In this document: positions 8,496-20,342 of the stretch, piece by piece
Numbering within the stretch: position 1 is the first letter of the stretch
Layout: every line of letters starts with the position of its first letter
Notes under the pieces: model-generated
The model's database searches: none
The model's input: only the letters and a program-made list of their open reading frames with translations
Told to the model about the DNA's origin: nothing
Program-made: the position numbers and the translations under genes
From: CAWDBV01 sp963800705
GTDB taxonomy: Bacteria; Actinomycetota; Thermoleophilia; Solirubrobacterales; 70-9
NCBI GenBank assembly: GCA_963800705.1
Contig: CAWDBV010000002.1
Location: 62,001 to 126,000 of the forward strand
Length of the DNA stretch: 64,000 nucleotides
Reading direction: 5' to 3'

Positions 8496-9365
8496 TTACG
8501 CGGCGACGCCCGGCGTCTCTTCGCCGCGCTCGATGCGCGTCCGCTCGGTGCGGGCGACCAGCCGGAACGAGCCCGTGTTGTAGCCGCGGCGGATGAACCC
8601 GGGCGTTACAGGGCGCGTGCCGCGCATCCCGGCGACGACGTAGCGGAAGGCGCGCTGCTGGGCGGGCGTCCAGCCGAGGCCGTAGAGCTCGCGTATGCGC
8701 GCCGGCAGGCTGCCCTGCATGATCAGGTCGTGGACGCGCTTGGCGGGCTGGCGCCAGCGCGGCAGCGGGATCTCGAGCGCCACCGCGGAGCCGACGTACT
8801 GCGCCAGCTCGGTGAGGTGGACCGCGTCGCTCGCGATGTAGCCGTCGAAGTAGTCGCGGAACTCGCGCCAGGTGGCCGGCGCCGCGTCGCGCGGCATCCC
8901 GAACAGCTCGGCGAAGGTGATGTAGTCCTGCCAGAGCTTCTCCTTGTCGTCCGGGGAGAGCGGGCAGACGAAGAGCTCGTAGAAGTAGGGGCCGGAGTCG
9001 GCGATCACCGCCATCGTCCACAGCATCAGCTCGGGGTCGAAGGCCGAGTAGGCGGTCCCGGCCGAAGTCGCGCCGGCGTCTTCGGGCAGCTCGCCCTTGA
9101 CCGTTTCGTGCAGCCGGTGGACGTGCTCGAGCACCGCGTCGGCCTCGGCCCTGGTGCCGAAGAAGATCGTCTCGAACGCCTCCGCTGTGCGGGCGAGGCG
9201 CTTGAACGGCATCGTCCGCCCCTTGGTGTGCTCGAAGGTGCCGACGAAGTTGAGCGGGTTGAGCGCCCCGATCATCAGCGCCCGCTGGCCGTAGAAGAGG
9301 CCGACGGCGCGCTCGGAGTGGACGCGCCGCAGCACCGACCCTGGTGGGAAATAGCCGTCTGGCAT
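8496..9365 (-). CDS. Oxygenase MpaB family protein (DUF2236)
   Basis: 289 residues, matching the usual DUF2236 length. The N-terminal LRRVHSERAVGLFYGQRALMIGALNPLNF segment, the RTAEAFETIFFGT region and LMLWTMAVIADSGPYFYELF are characteristic; the last contains the LxxW pattern near the proposed haem-binding region of latex-clearing and MpaB-type proteins. It is expected to be a membrane-associated haem oxygenase-like protein of unknown substrate. The ATG at 9365 removes a long non-conserved extension, and a TAACAT hexamer lies 11 nt before it. It is the first gene of the run MpaB, CoA-transferase, deacetylase, methyltransferase. Confidence 0.85.
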   Translation of the reverse strand: MPDGYFPPGSVLRRVHSERAVGLFYGQRALMIGALNPLNFVGTFEHTKGRTMPFKRLARTAEAFETIFFGTRAEADAVLEHVHRLHETVKGELPEDAGATSAGTAYSAFDPELMLWTMAVIADSGPYFYELFVCPLSPDDKEKLWQDYITFAELFGMPRDAAPATWREFRDYFDGYIASDAVHLTELAQYVGSAVALEIPLPRWRQPAKRVHDLIMQGSLPARIRELYGLGWTPAQQRAFRYVVAGMRGTRPVTPGFIRRGYNTGSFRLVARTERTRIERGEETPGVAA

Positions 9366-9383
9366 CGGGGGCGTAAATGTTAG

Positions 9384-9686
9384 GCGCTCGCCGAGGGGAT
9401 CCGGCTCGGGGGCCGCTACCGCGTCGTCGCGCTCGCGCCGCGCCACGAGCAGGGGCTGTTCATGGACGAGGCGGCGACCGCGCTGCCGATGCTCGACGCG
9501 GTGCGGCGCGCAAAGCGGCGCGGCGAGATCGACCGCGACCTCGACGACCTGTTCATCGTCGCGATGTTCCCGTTCCTCGCCCTGACCGCGATCGGGTTGA
9601 TCGAGCGCACCGGTGCCGACGAGGATCGGATGATCGCCGACGCGCAGCAGGCGTTCCGCAAGGCGGTGGGGGCGGCGAAGGGCTAG
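9384..9686 (+). pseudogene. TetR-family regulator, C-terminal remnant
   Basis: An open frame follows a stop at 9381 and translates to about 100 residues. AVRRAKRRGEIDRDLDDLFI, AMFPFLALTAIGLIERTG and DRMIADAQQAFRKAV have the helical pattern of TetR C-terminal ligand domains. No DNA-binding helix-turn-helix precedes it, because the upstream DNA is the start of the MpaB-like gene on the other strand. The first ATG (9462) would give 74 residues. I read this as a truncated regulator that once controlled its neighbour; a short functional ORF cannot be excluded. Confidence 0.5.
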
Positions 9687-9687
9687 G

Positions 9688-10266
9688 TCAGCCGCTGAGG
9701 GTGCTCTTGGCGCGCTTGATGCACTTGCGGCGCGGCTTCTTGCGGTCAAACTTCTTCTTGCAGGCCTTGAGCGCGGACTTGAGGCTGCTGGTGATGATCA
9801 CGGGGGTGTTCGGGGTCGGGGTCGGCGCCGCGGCGGGGCTGCCCGGCGTCGGTGTGGCGGTCGGAACCGCCCCGGTGAAGGTGGCCGTCACCGACTTGTT
9901 CGAGGCGACCGTCGCGAGCGTGCAATGAGAATCGGTCCCGGAACCCGCGCAATCGCCGCCCCAGCCAAGGAAGAGATCGGGGGGGATCGGCGCTGCGTCG
10001 AGTTCAACATCGGTACCCGCCACAGCCGCGGTGCTGCAGGTTCCGGTCGAACCCGGACCGCAGTTGATGAAGCCCCCGGCGCCCGTGACGCGGCCGTTTC
10101 CGCTCACGGCAACCGTGACCAAGTAGGTGACCGGACCCGCCTTCGCCTCGTCGTCGCTGCCGGCGATCAGGGTCGGGCCGACGGTCAGCGCTGCGAGGGC
10201 TAGCGCCGCGGTCAGCAACCCGACCGCTGCGCGGCCTCCGAGCCTTCGATTCCCCTCCTTGCCCAT
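9688..10266 (-). CDS. Secreted InlB B-repeat-like protein with basic Cys tail
   Basis: 192 residues. A signal segment (GGRAAVGLLTAALALAALTVG) leads to one domain of about 80 residues: TYLVTVAVSGNGRVTGAGG, a paired-Cys loop (INCGPGSTGTCS), then LFLGWGGDCAGSG and KSVTATFTG. This is the pattern of divergent InlB B-repeats, an adhesion or stalk module. A Pro/Thr-rich linker follows, then ALKACKKKFDRKKPRRKC and IKRAK, the Cys-x(12)-Cys basic tail seen on other secreted proteins here. The ATG at 10266 is supported by TATGCT 6 nt upstream; an ATG seven codons earlier is less likely. Likely surface-exposed. Confidence 0.8.
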   Translation of the reverse strand: MGKEGNRRLGGRAAVGLLTAALALAALTVGPTLIAGSDDEAKAGPVTYLVTVAVSGNGRVTGAGGFINCGPGSTGTCSTAAVAGTDVELDAAPIPPDLFLGWGGDCAGSGTDSHCTLATVASNKSVTATFTGAVPTATPTPGSPAAAPTPTPNTPVIITSSLKSALKACKKKFDRKKPRRKCIKRAKSTLSG

Positions 10267-10289
10267 ACGGGCAGCATACTCCCACACAC

Positions 10290-11819
10290 GTGGAGCGGAT
10301 CTGGAATCGGGAGGCCGCCGCCTGGGCGGCAGTTGTCGCGCTCGCGCTGCTGCTCCGTCTCTGGGAGCTCACGGATCGCCCGTTCCAGTACGACGAGGGC
10401 CAGGTCGCCTACTTCTCGTGGCGGTTCTTCGAGCACGGCGAGTACACCTACATGCCGGTCCTCCACGGCCCGGTGATCTATTACCTGAACGCGCTCTCCT
10501 TCCAGCTGCTCGGCGACTCCGACTTCAGCGCCCGGCTGGTGCCTGTGCTCGCCGGGATCGCGATCGTGCTGCTGCCGCTCGGCCTCCGCCGCCAGCTCGG
10601 CCGCGCGGGGGCGCTCGGGGCCGGCGCGCTGCTCGCGATCAGCCCCGCCTTCGTCTACTACTCGCGCTTCGATCGCGAGGACATCGTCCTCACCTGCCTC
10701 GAGCTGGCGCTGCTCGTGGTCGCGGTCCGGCTCTTCGACCGGCCGCGGCCCTGGCACCCGGCCGCGATCGGCGCCCTGCTTGCCGCCTGCTTCGCGACCA
10801 AGGAGGCGACCTTCATCACGGTTGCGATCGTGCTGACGGGGCTGCTCGGCGCGCAGATCGCGGGCTGGCCGCTGCTCCGCCGTCTCGGCGACATCACCCG
10901 CGAGATCGGCTGGCGCGCCTGGCTCGGCGGGATCGCGGCGTTCGGCCTCGTCTTCTCGCTCCTGTTCGGCGTCTTCTTCACCGATCCTGGCGGAATCGTC
11001 AACGGGATCTGGGACGGGCCGAAGTACTGGGCCGGCGAGCACGAGGTAAACCGCGGCAGCGAGGAATGGCCGTACTACCTCGTCGTCCTGCTGGCCCAGG
11101 AGTGGCTGGTGCTCGCGCTCGGGCTGGCGGGGGCCGCGTTCGCGCTCGCGCGCCGTGATCCGCTCGGGTTCTTCCTGATCTGGCTGTTCGCCGCCTCGCT
11201 CGCGGTCTACTCCTATGCGGGCGAGCGCTTCGCCTGGCTCGCGTTGCAGCCGCTGCTGCCGCTCGCCCTGCTCGGCGGCCTCGGCGTCGAGTGGCTGTGG
11301 TCGTCGCGTCGCCGCTCGTGGCGTGCCTTGGCGCTCGCGGCGGCGGCCGCCGCGGCGGCGCTGTTCGCCTGGAGCGCTTTCGATCTCAGCGTCAACGACG
11401 GCACCGACCCGCGCGAGCTCGCGGTCGTCGTCTACACCGACCCCGACGTGCTCGAGGTCCGCGACGAGGTGCTCGAGCTGTCGCGGCGCGACCCGGCGGC
11501 CCGGGTGCTGCTCGACACCTCCGATCACGGATCGTTCCCCTGGGCCTGGTACTTCCGCAACACGCCCGCGACCTACGTCGATCTGCTCAACTCGCCGACC
11601 CTGCCTCCGGCCGACATCGTCGTCAGCGGAGAGGTTCCCTTCGTCCTGCACCCGCGGCTGAGCCGCTACGAGCGCCGCCCGTTCACCGAGCGCCGCTTCT
11701 GGGACCGCGACTACGGCGAGCTCACGCCGGCGGCGCTGTGGCGCTGGAAGACCGGGGGCCGGGTCTGGGGCGAGCTCGGCTCGGTGAAGCGGTTCCTGCT
11801 GGTGAAGCGCGCGCCCTAG
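10290..11819 (+). CDS. Flippase-associated Agl23-like (TIGR03663) membrane glycosyltransferase-family protein
   Basis: 509 residues, polytopic. The first extracytoplasmic loop has YDEGQVAYFSWRFFEHGEY followed by HGPVIYYLNALSF, the acidic-loop pattern of GT39/PMT-like enzymes, and the overall organisation matches TIGR03663, named for haloarchaeal Agl23. The hydrophobic first half contains about nine helices, and the last 150 residues form an extracytoplasmic domain. It is expected to act on a polyprenyl-linked sugar during surface glycan assembly. The start is GTG with CATACT 9 nt upstream, divergent from the tailed surface protein. Its TAG overlaps the neighbouring convergent stop. Confidence 0.85.
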   Translation: MERIWNREAAAWAAVVALALLLRLWELTDRPFQYDEGQVAYFSWRFFEHGEYTYMPVLHGPVIYYLNALSFQLLGDSDFSARLVPVLAGIAIVLLPLGLRRQLGRAGALGAGALLAISPAFVYYSRFDREDIVLTCLELALLVVAVRLFDRPRPWHPAAIGALLAACFATKEATFITVAIVLTGLLGAQIAGWPLLRRLGDITREIGWRAWLGGIAAFGLVFSLLFGVFFTDPGGIVNGIWDGPKYWAGEHEVNRGSEEWPYYLVVLLAQEWLVLALGLAGAAFALARRDPLGFFLIWLFAASLAVYSYAGERFAWLALQPLLPLALLGGLGVEWLWSSRRRSWRALALAAAAAAAALFAWSAFDLSVNDGTDPRELAVVVYTDPDVLEVRDEVLELSRRDPAARVLLDTSDHGSFPWAWYFRNTPATYVDLLNSPTLPPADIVVSGEVPFVLHPRLSRYERRPFTERRFWDRDYGELTPAALWRWKTGGRVWGELGSVKRFLLVKRAP

Positions 11820-12100
11820 GCGGGCTCGTCGAGGAGCTCGTTCGCCTCGCTCCACTTGCCCTTCGGGACGCGGAGCGCGATGTCGCCGCGCCCGTACTCG
11901 TTGACCGGGTAGTCGGCGGTCAGCACCGCCTCGATCCCCTGGTCGGTGAGCGCCTGGCGCCATGCGCGGCCGGCCTCGAGGTCGTCGAAGTCGCGCACCA
12001 CCTCCCAGTCGTCGTAGGCCGGGTCGCCGACGATCAGCTCCTTGACGCCGTCGGGGTGGATGTCGCCGCTCAGGTCCCTGAAGAAGTCGCGGAGGCCCAT
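11816..12100 (-). CDS. DUF2007-like small signal-transducing protein
   Basis: 94 residues. The core DWEVVRDFDDLEAGRAWRQAL, then GIEAVLTADYP and DIALRVPKGKWSEANELLDE, matches the DUF2007 fold, a small ferredoxin-like domain annotated as a putative signal-transducing protein. It begins 13 nt after the stop of the cyclophilin gene, so the two are one transcription unit. No catalytic residues are evident. The function of this family is not established. Confidence 0.65.
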   Translation of the reverse strand: MGLRDFFRDLSGDIHPDGVKELIVGDPAYDDWEVVRDFDDLEAGRAWRQALTDQGIEAVLTADYPVNEYGRGDIALRVPKGKWSEANELLDEPA

Positions 12101-12113
12101 GGTCGGGACAGCC

Positions 12114-12572
12114 CTACTCCGAGAGCTCGACGCGCTCGATCTTCTGGTCGGAGACCGGCTTGTCGCGGGGGTCGGTCTCGGTGCCCTCGATCGCGTCGAC
12201 CGCGTCCATCCCACCGGTGATCTCGCCGAAGACCGTGTGCTTGCCGTCCAGATGCGGCGCCGCCTCGGTGGTGACGATGAAGAACTGCGAGCCGTTCGTG
12301 TTCGGGCCCGCGTTGGCCATCGCGAGCGCGCCGCGCACGACCTTGTTCTGGTTGAACTCGTCCTCGAAGGTGTAGCCGGGGCCCCCGGTCCCCGTTCCCT
12401 CCGGGCAGCCGCCCTGGATCATGAAATCGGGGATGACACGGTGGAAGATCAGCCCGTCGTAGAAGCCGTCGCCGGCGAGCTTGCGGAAGTTCTCGACCGT
12501 CTTCGGCGCGTCGTCGTCGAAGAACGAGATCTCGATCGGGCCGGCGCTGGTGTGCAGGGTTGCGGCGGACAT
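12114..12572 (-). CDS. Cyclophilin-type peptidyl-prolyl cis-trans isomerase
   Basis: 152 residues, single-domain cytoplasmic cyclophilin. FHRVIPDFMIQGGCPEGTG contains the catalytic Arg, and Phe and Gln of the active site; ALAMANAGPNTNGSQFFI and HLDGKHTVFGEI supply the remaining conserved pocket. It catalyses proline isomerisation in folding proteins. The ATG at 12572 matches the family N-terminus (LHTSAGPIEISFF) and has TAGGCT 8 nt upstream, so a leaderless message is likely. The DUF2007-like gene follows directly. Confidence 0.95.
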   Translation of the reverse strand: MSAATLHTSAGPIEISFFDDDAPKTVENFRKLAGDGFYDGLIFHRVIPDFMIQGGCPEGTGTGGPGYTFEDEFNQNKVVRGALAMANAGPNTNGSQFFIVTTEAAPHLDGKHTVFGEITGGMDAVDAIEGTETDPRDKPVSDQKIERVELSE

Positions 12573-12620
12573 CGATGCGCAGCCTAGTGGAAGCCTCGCC
12601 AACGGTGAGATACTCGCCGG

Positions 12621-13505
12621 GTGGCGAGACAGCCAGCGATCGCGGTCACAGGTTCAACCGGCGAGCTCGGCGGACGCGTCGCGCGCCGCCTCGGGACGAC
12701 CGGCGTACCGCAGAAGCTGATCGTCCGCGACCGCGAACGGGCGCCGAGCATTACCGGCGCCGCGACCGTCCAGGCCTCCTACGAGGACCCCGACGCGATG
12801 CGGAACGCGCTCGCGGGAGCGAGCACGCTGTTCCTCGTCTCGGCGAAGGAGTCCCTCGAGCGCGTCGCCCAGCACCAGACGGCGGTGGACGCCGCGGTCG
12901 CGGCCGGGGTCCAGCGGATCGTCTACACGTCGTTTCTGAGCGCCGGCCCCGAGTCCACCTACACCTTCGCGCGCGACCACTTCCGCACCGAGCAGCACAT
13001 CCGGCAGGCCGGGATCGAGTACACGTTCCTGCGCCCGGCGCTCTACGCCGACCGCGTTCCCTACTTCGTCGCCGATGACGGCGTGCTGCGCGGCCCGGCA
13101 GGGGAGGGGCGCTCGGCCTGGGTGGCGCGCGACGATCTCGCCGACGTCGCCGCCGCGGTGCTGACGAGGGGCAACCACGACGGCTGCACCTACGACGTCA
13201 CCGGGCCCGAGGCGCTGACGATGGCCGAGACCGCCGCCCGGCTCGAGAAGGTGATCGGCCGCTCGATCGCCTACGAGTCCGAGACCCTCGACGGAGCGCG
13301 AGCCTCGCGCGCCGGCAGCGGCGCCGATTGGGAGATCGAGGGGTGGGTCACCTCCTACGCCGCGATGGCGAGCGGGGAGATGGCGGTGCTGAGCGACAAC
13401 GTCGCCAAGCTCACCGGCCACGAGCCGCAGTCGCTGGCGAGCTACCTGCGCACCCACGCCGAGAGCTACCAGCACCTGCTCACCGGCCGCTACATCCAGC
13501 ACTGA
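12621..13505 (+). CDS. NmrA-family NAD(P)-binding protein / SDR-like oxidoreductase
   Basis: 294 residues. The N-terminal IAVTGSTGELGGRVARRL is an atypical-SDR GxxGxxG dinucleotide site. RIVYTSFLSAG and TFLRPALYAD follow the NmrA/QOR2 (NAD(P)H:quinone oxidoreductase 2-like) pattern, in which the usual catalytic Tyr-Lys pair is replaced. It may act as a redox sensor or a quinone reductase. The start is GTG with GATACT 6 nt upstream. Its TGA overlaps the next ATG (TGATG), so it heads a three-gene operon. Confidence 0.85.
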   Translation: MARQPAIAVTGSTGELGGRVARRLGTTGVPQKLIVRDRERAPSITGAATVQASYEDPDAMRNALAGASTLFLVSAKESLERVAQHQTAVDAAVAAGVQRIVYTSFLSAGPESTYTFARDHFRTEQHIRQAGIEYTFLRPALYADRVPYFVADDGVLRGPAGEGRSAWVARDDLADVAAAVLTRGNHDGCTYDVTGPEALTMAETAARLEKVIGRSIAYESETLDGARASRAGSGADWEIEGWVTSYAAMASGEMAVLSDNVAKLTGHEPQSLASYLRTHAESYQHLLTGRYIQH

Positions 13506-14266
13506 TGGAAGAGGAGCCCCAGCAGGACGATCGACGGGGCCTCACCGGCCTGGTGCTTGGCGCGGTTGACCGGGGGGCCAGGACGGTGCTCGACTCGAGG
13601 ATCGCGAACCGCATCTGGCAGCGGACGCTCGAAAGCGACGAAGCCCAGAAGCTGGTCGAGCGGGTCGCCGAGGCGCCCGAGGTCCGCGCCGCGATCACCC
13701 GCCAGGGCGTCGGCCTCGTCGACGACCTGCGCCGTGAGCTCGCAAAGGCGGCCCGGCGCCTCGACGCCACAGTCGAGCGCCCGTTCCGCTGGCTGTTCCG
13801 ACGCGGGCCGCGCGGCGAGACGATCCCCTACGCCGGGGTCATGACCCGGGGGCTGGCGCTCGCAATCGATGCCGCGATCATCAACTTCGCGCTGCTGGGG
13901 CTGGCGGCGCTATTCGGGCTCGTCGCGTCGCTGTTCGGTGACCCGCCCGACGGCGCCCCGGCGATAGTCGCCGGCTCTTTGGCCTGGCTGATCGCCGGCT
14001 CGCTCTATTTGACCTCGTTCTGGACCCTGACCGGGCAGACGCCCGGGATGCGCTTCATGGCGATCACGGTCGAGCGCTCCGACGGCTCGCGGCTCACTTT
14101 CGGGCGCTCGGTCCGGCGCCTGATCGGCGGCGTGCTCTCGGTGCTCACCCTGGGGCTCGGGTTCGCTGCGGCGATGATCAACGCCCGGCGAAGGGGGCTG
14201 CACGACAAGCTCGCCGACAGCGTCGTCGCCTACGTCGCCCCGCCGGCGCGCCCGGGCCGGCGCTAG
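13505..14266 (+). CDS. RDD family membrane protein
   Basis: 253 residues. About 95 charged residues come first, then the RDD domain: GVMTRGLALAIDAAIINFAL with the Arg and first Asp, SLYLTSFWTLTGQTPGMRFM, a family hallmark, and a terminal RRRGLHDKLADSVV containing the last Asp. Three membrane helices are visible. RDD proteins are poorly understood; some are linked to ion or compatible-solute transport. The ATG overlaps the upstream stop and the TAG overlaps the downstream GTG (TAGTG), showing tight coupling on both sides. Confidence 0.9.
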   Translation: MEEEPQQDDRRGLTGLVLGAVDRGARTVLDSRIANRIWQRTLESDEAQKLVERVAEAPEVRAAITRQGVGLVDDLRRELAKAARRLDATVERPFRWLFRRGPRGETIPYAGVMTRGLALAIDAAIINFALLGLAALFGLVASLFGDPPDGAPAIVAGSLAWLIAGSLYLTSFWTLTGQTPGMRFMAITVERSDGSRLTFGRSVRRLIGGVLSVLTLGLGFAAAMINARRRGLHDKLADSVVAYVAPPARPGRR

Positions 14267-14745
14267 TGGCGGGGGAGATCGAGGCGAGGCTGGCCGGGCT
14301 CGGGCTCGAGCTGCCGGCGGTGTTCGAGCCTCCACCGGGAGCGGAGTTCAAGTTCGAGCTCGTGCGGCTCAGCGCCGGGACCGCGTACGTCTCCGGCCAC
14401 GGCCCCTTCGACGGCGACCGGGTGCTCGTCGCCGGCAAGGTCGGCGAGGACGTCTCGGTCGAACAGGGCCATGAAGCCGCGAAGCTGACCGCGCTCTCGA
14501 TCCTCGCCTCCCTGAAGAGCGAGCTCGGCGACCTCGACCGGGTGACCGGGTGGGTGAAGGCGCTCGGGCTCGTCAACTGCGCACCCGGCTTCAGCCTCAC
14601 CCCGGCCGTGATCAACGGGTTCAGCGACCTGATCCTCGAGCTCTGGGGCGATGCCGGCCGCCACGCCCGCTCGGCGATCGGCGCATCCGAGCTCCCCTTC
14701 GACATGGCGGTCGAGGTCGAGGCCGTGGTCGAGGTCTCGGGCTAG
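14266..14745 (+). CDS. RidA/YjgF family protein
   Basis: 159 residues, of the longer RidA subgroup that starts with an extra helix (EIEARLAGLGLELP). The core shows AYVSGHGPFDGDRV, VSVEQGHEAAKLTALSILASL and VTGWVKALGLVNCAPGF. Canonical RidA deaminates 2-aminoacrylate using an Arg in a C-terminal R-x-x-V/E motif. The equivalent region here reads RSAIGASELPFDMAVEVEAVVEV, so the role may differ. It is the last gene of the NmrA-RDD-RidA operon, started by GTG in a TAGTG overlap. Confidence 0.85.
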   Translation: MAGEIEARLAGLGLELPAVFEPPPGAEFKFELVRLSAGTAYVSGHGPFDGDRVLVAGKVGEDVSVEQGHEAAKLTALSILASLKSELGDLDRVTGWVKALGLVNCAPGFSLTPAVINGFSDLILELWGDAGRHARSAIGASELPFDMAVEVEAVVEVSG

Positions 14746-14847
14746 GGCGGATCACCGGCGGCAGCATTCAGATTCGGGCCAGCGAGTACTACGGTTTCTT
14801 TGCCTTGGCAGTGATCCCGATCGAGGTGAGCAACACAGGACTACGCG

Positions 14848-15897
14848 ATGTCTGAGCACCGAACCGACTCGATGCGCGCGGACGTTCCCGAGCGTGAGGC
14901 ATGGAGGCGCGACCTGGCGCCCTACCTGGAGATCGACGAGCGGCGCAGCATCGGGCAGATCGCGAGCGTCGCCCTCCCCTACCTGACGGTGTGGGCCCTG
15001 GTCGCGGTCGTGCGCCCGGGCGCCTGGCTCGCGATCGCCCTCGGCCTGGTCGCGACGGTCTTCCTGAGCAGGATGTACTCCTTCTTCCACGACCTCACCC
15101 ACAACACGATGTTCGCTTCCCGGAAGGCGAACAACCGCTGGGGCTACGTGCTCGGGTTCATGCTCTTCACTCCGTACCGCTGGTGGCAGCACCAGCATCG
15201 CCTCCATCACGCCAACACCGGCAACCTCGACAAGCGCGGTCCCGGCGAGATCTACACGATGACCGCGGCCGAATACGAGAGCGCTTCGCTGATCCGAAAG
15301 ATCGGCTACCGCGCCTACCGCAATCCCTTCCTGATTCTGTTCGTCGGGCCGAGCCTCGTCTTCCTCTTCGACCGCCGCTTTCCCCAGCGCGGCATGACCC
15401 CCAAGATCCTGTTCAGCGTCGTGGTCACCAACCTCGCGCTCGCCGGCTGGGCGATCGGCTGGAGCATGCTCGTCGGCTGGCACACTTTCCTGCTCGTCCA
15501 GGGCACGACGCTGGTGGCCGGCGGCGCGGCCGCCGCCTGGATGCTCTACGTCCAGCACCAGTACGAAGAGACCTACTACGAGACCGCCGGCGAGTGGAGC
15601 TTCGAGCTCGCCGCGCTTCAGGGGAGCTCGTACCTGAAGCTGCCGAGATGGGCCGCCTGGGCGGTCGGCAACGCCAACTTCCACCACGTCCATCACCTAA
15701 GCGCGAGGATCCCCAACTACCGCCTCCGCGAAGCCCATGAGCAGGAGCCGATCTTCAGGCGTACGCCGGTCGTGACCGTGCGCGGCAGCATCGACGCGCT
15801 GCGGCTCAAGCTCTGGGACGAGGAACGCGGGTCGCTCGTCCGCTTTCCGAGGGCGCTCGCTGCTCACCACCCGAGGCCGGTGCAGACCGGTTCGTAG
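14848..15897 (+). CDS. Membrane fatty acid desaturase (omega-6/delta-12-like)
   Basis: 349 residues. Three histidine boxes for the di-iron centre are in order: HDLTHN (HxxxH), HQHRLHH (HxxxHH form) and HHVHH near the C-terminus. Hydrophobic pairs before the first box and after the second give the usual four-helix membrane topology. The box spacing and the late GNANFHHVHH pattern fit acyl-lipid desaturases of the DesA/FAD2 type. It would introduce double bonds into membrane lipids, using ferredoxin or a similar donor. A 100-nt gap separates it from the RidA operon; no clear promoter hexamer was found next to the ATG. Confidence 0.9.
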   Translation: MSEHRTDSMRADVPEREAWRRDLAPYLEIDERRSIGQIASVALPYLTVWALVAVVRPGAWLAIALGLVATVFLSRMYSFFHDLTHNTMFASRKANNRWGYVLGFMLFTPYRWWQHQHRLHHANTGNLDKRGPGEIYTMTAAEYESASLIRKIGYRAYRNPFLILFVGPSLVFLFDRRFPQRGMTPKILFSVVVTNLALAGWAIGWSMLVGWHTFLLVQGTTLVAGGAAAAWMLYVQHQYEETYYETAGEWSFELAALQGSSYLKLPRWAAWAVGNANFHHVHHLSARIPNYRLREAHEQEPIFRRTPVVTVRGSIDALRLKLWDEERGSLVRFPRALAAHHPRPVQTGS

Positions 15898-15908
15898 AAT
15901 GGGAGGGG

Positions 15909-20317
<4,409 letters not shown>

Positions 20318-20342
20318 GGCAAGTCCTTAGTCTTCCGCCTTC

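Noticed and set aside
9377..9928. A 183-codon plus-strand frame starting at 9377
   Set aside because: It is out of frame with the TetR remnant, crosses into the antisense of the InlB-like gene and is Arg/Ala low complexity.
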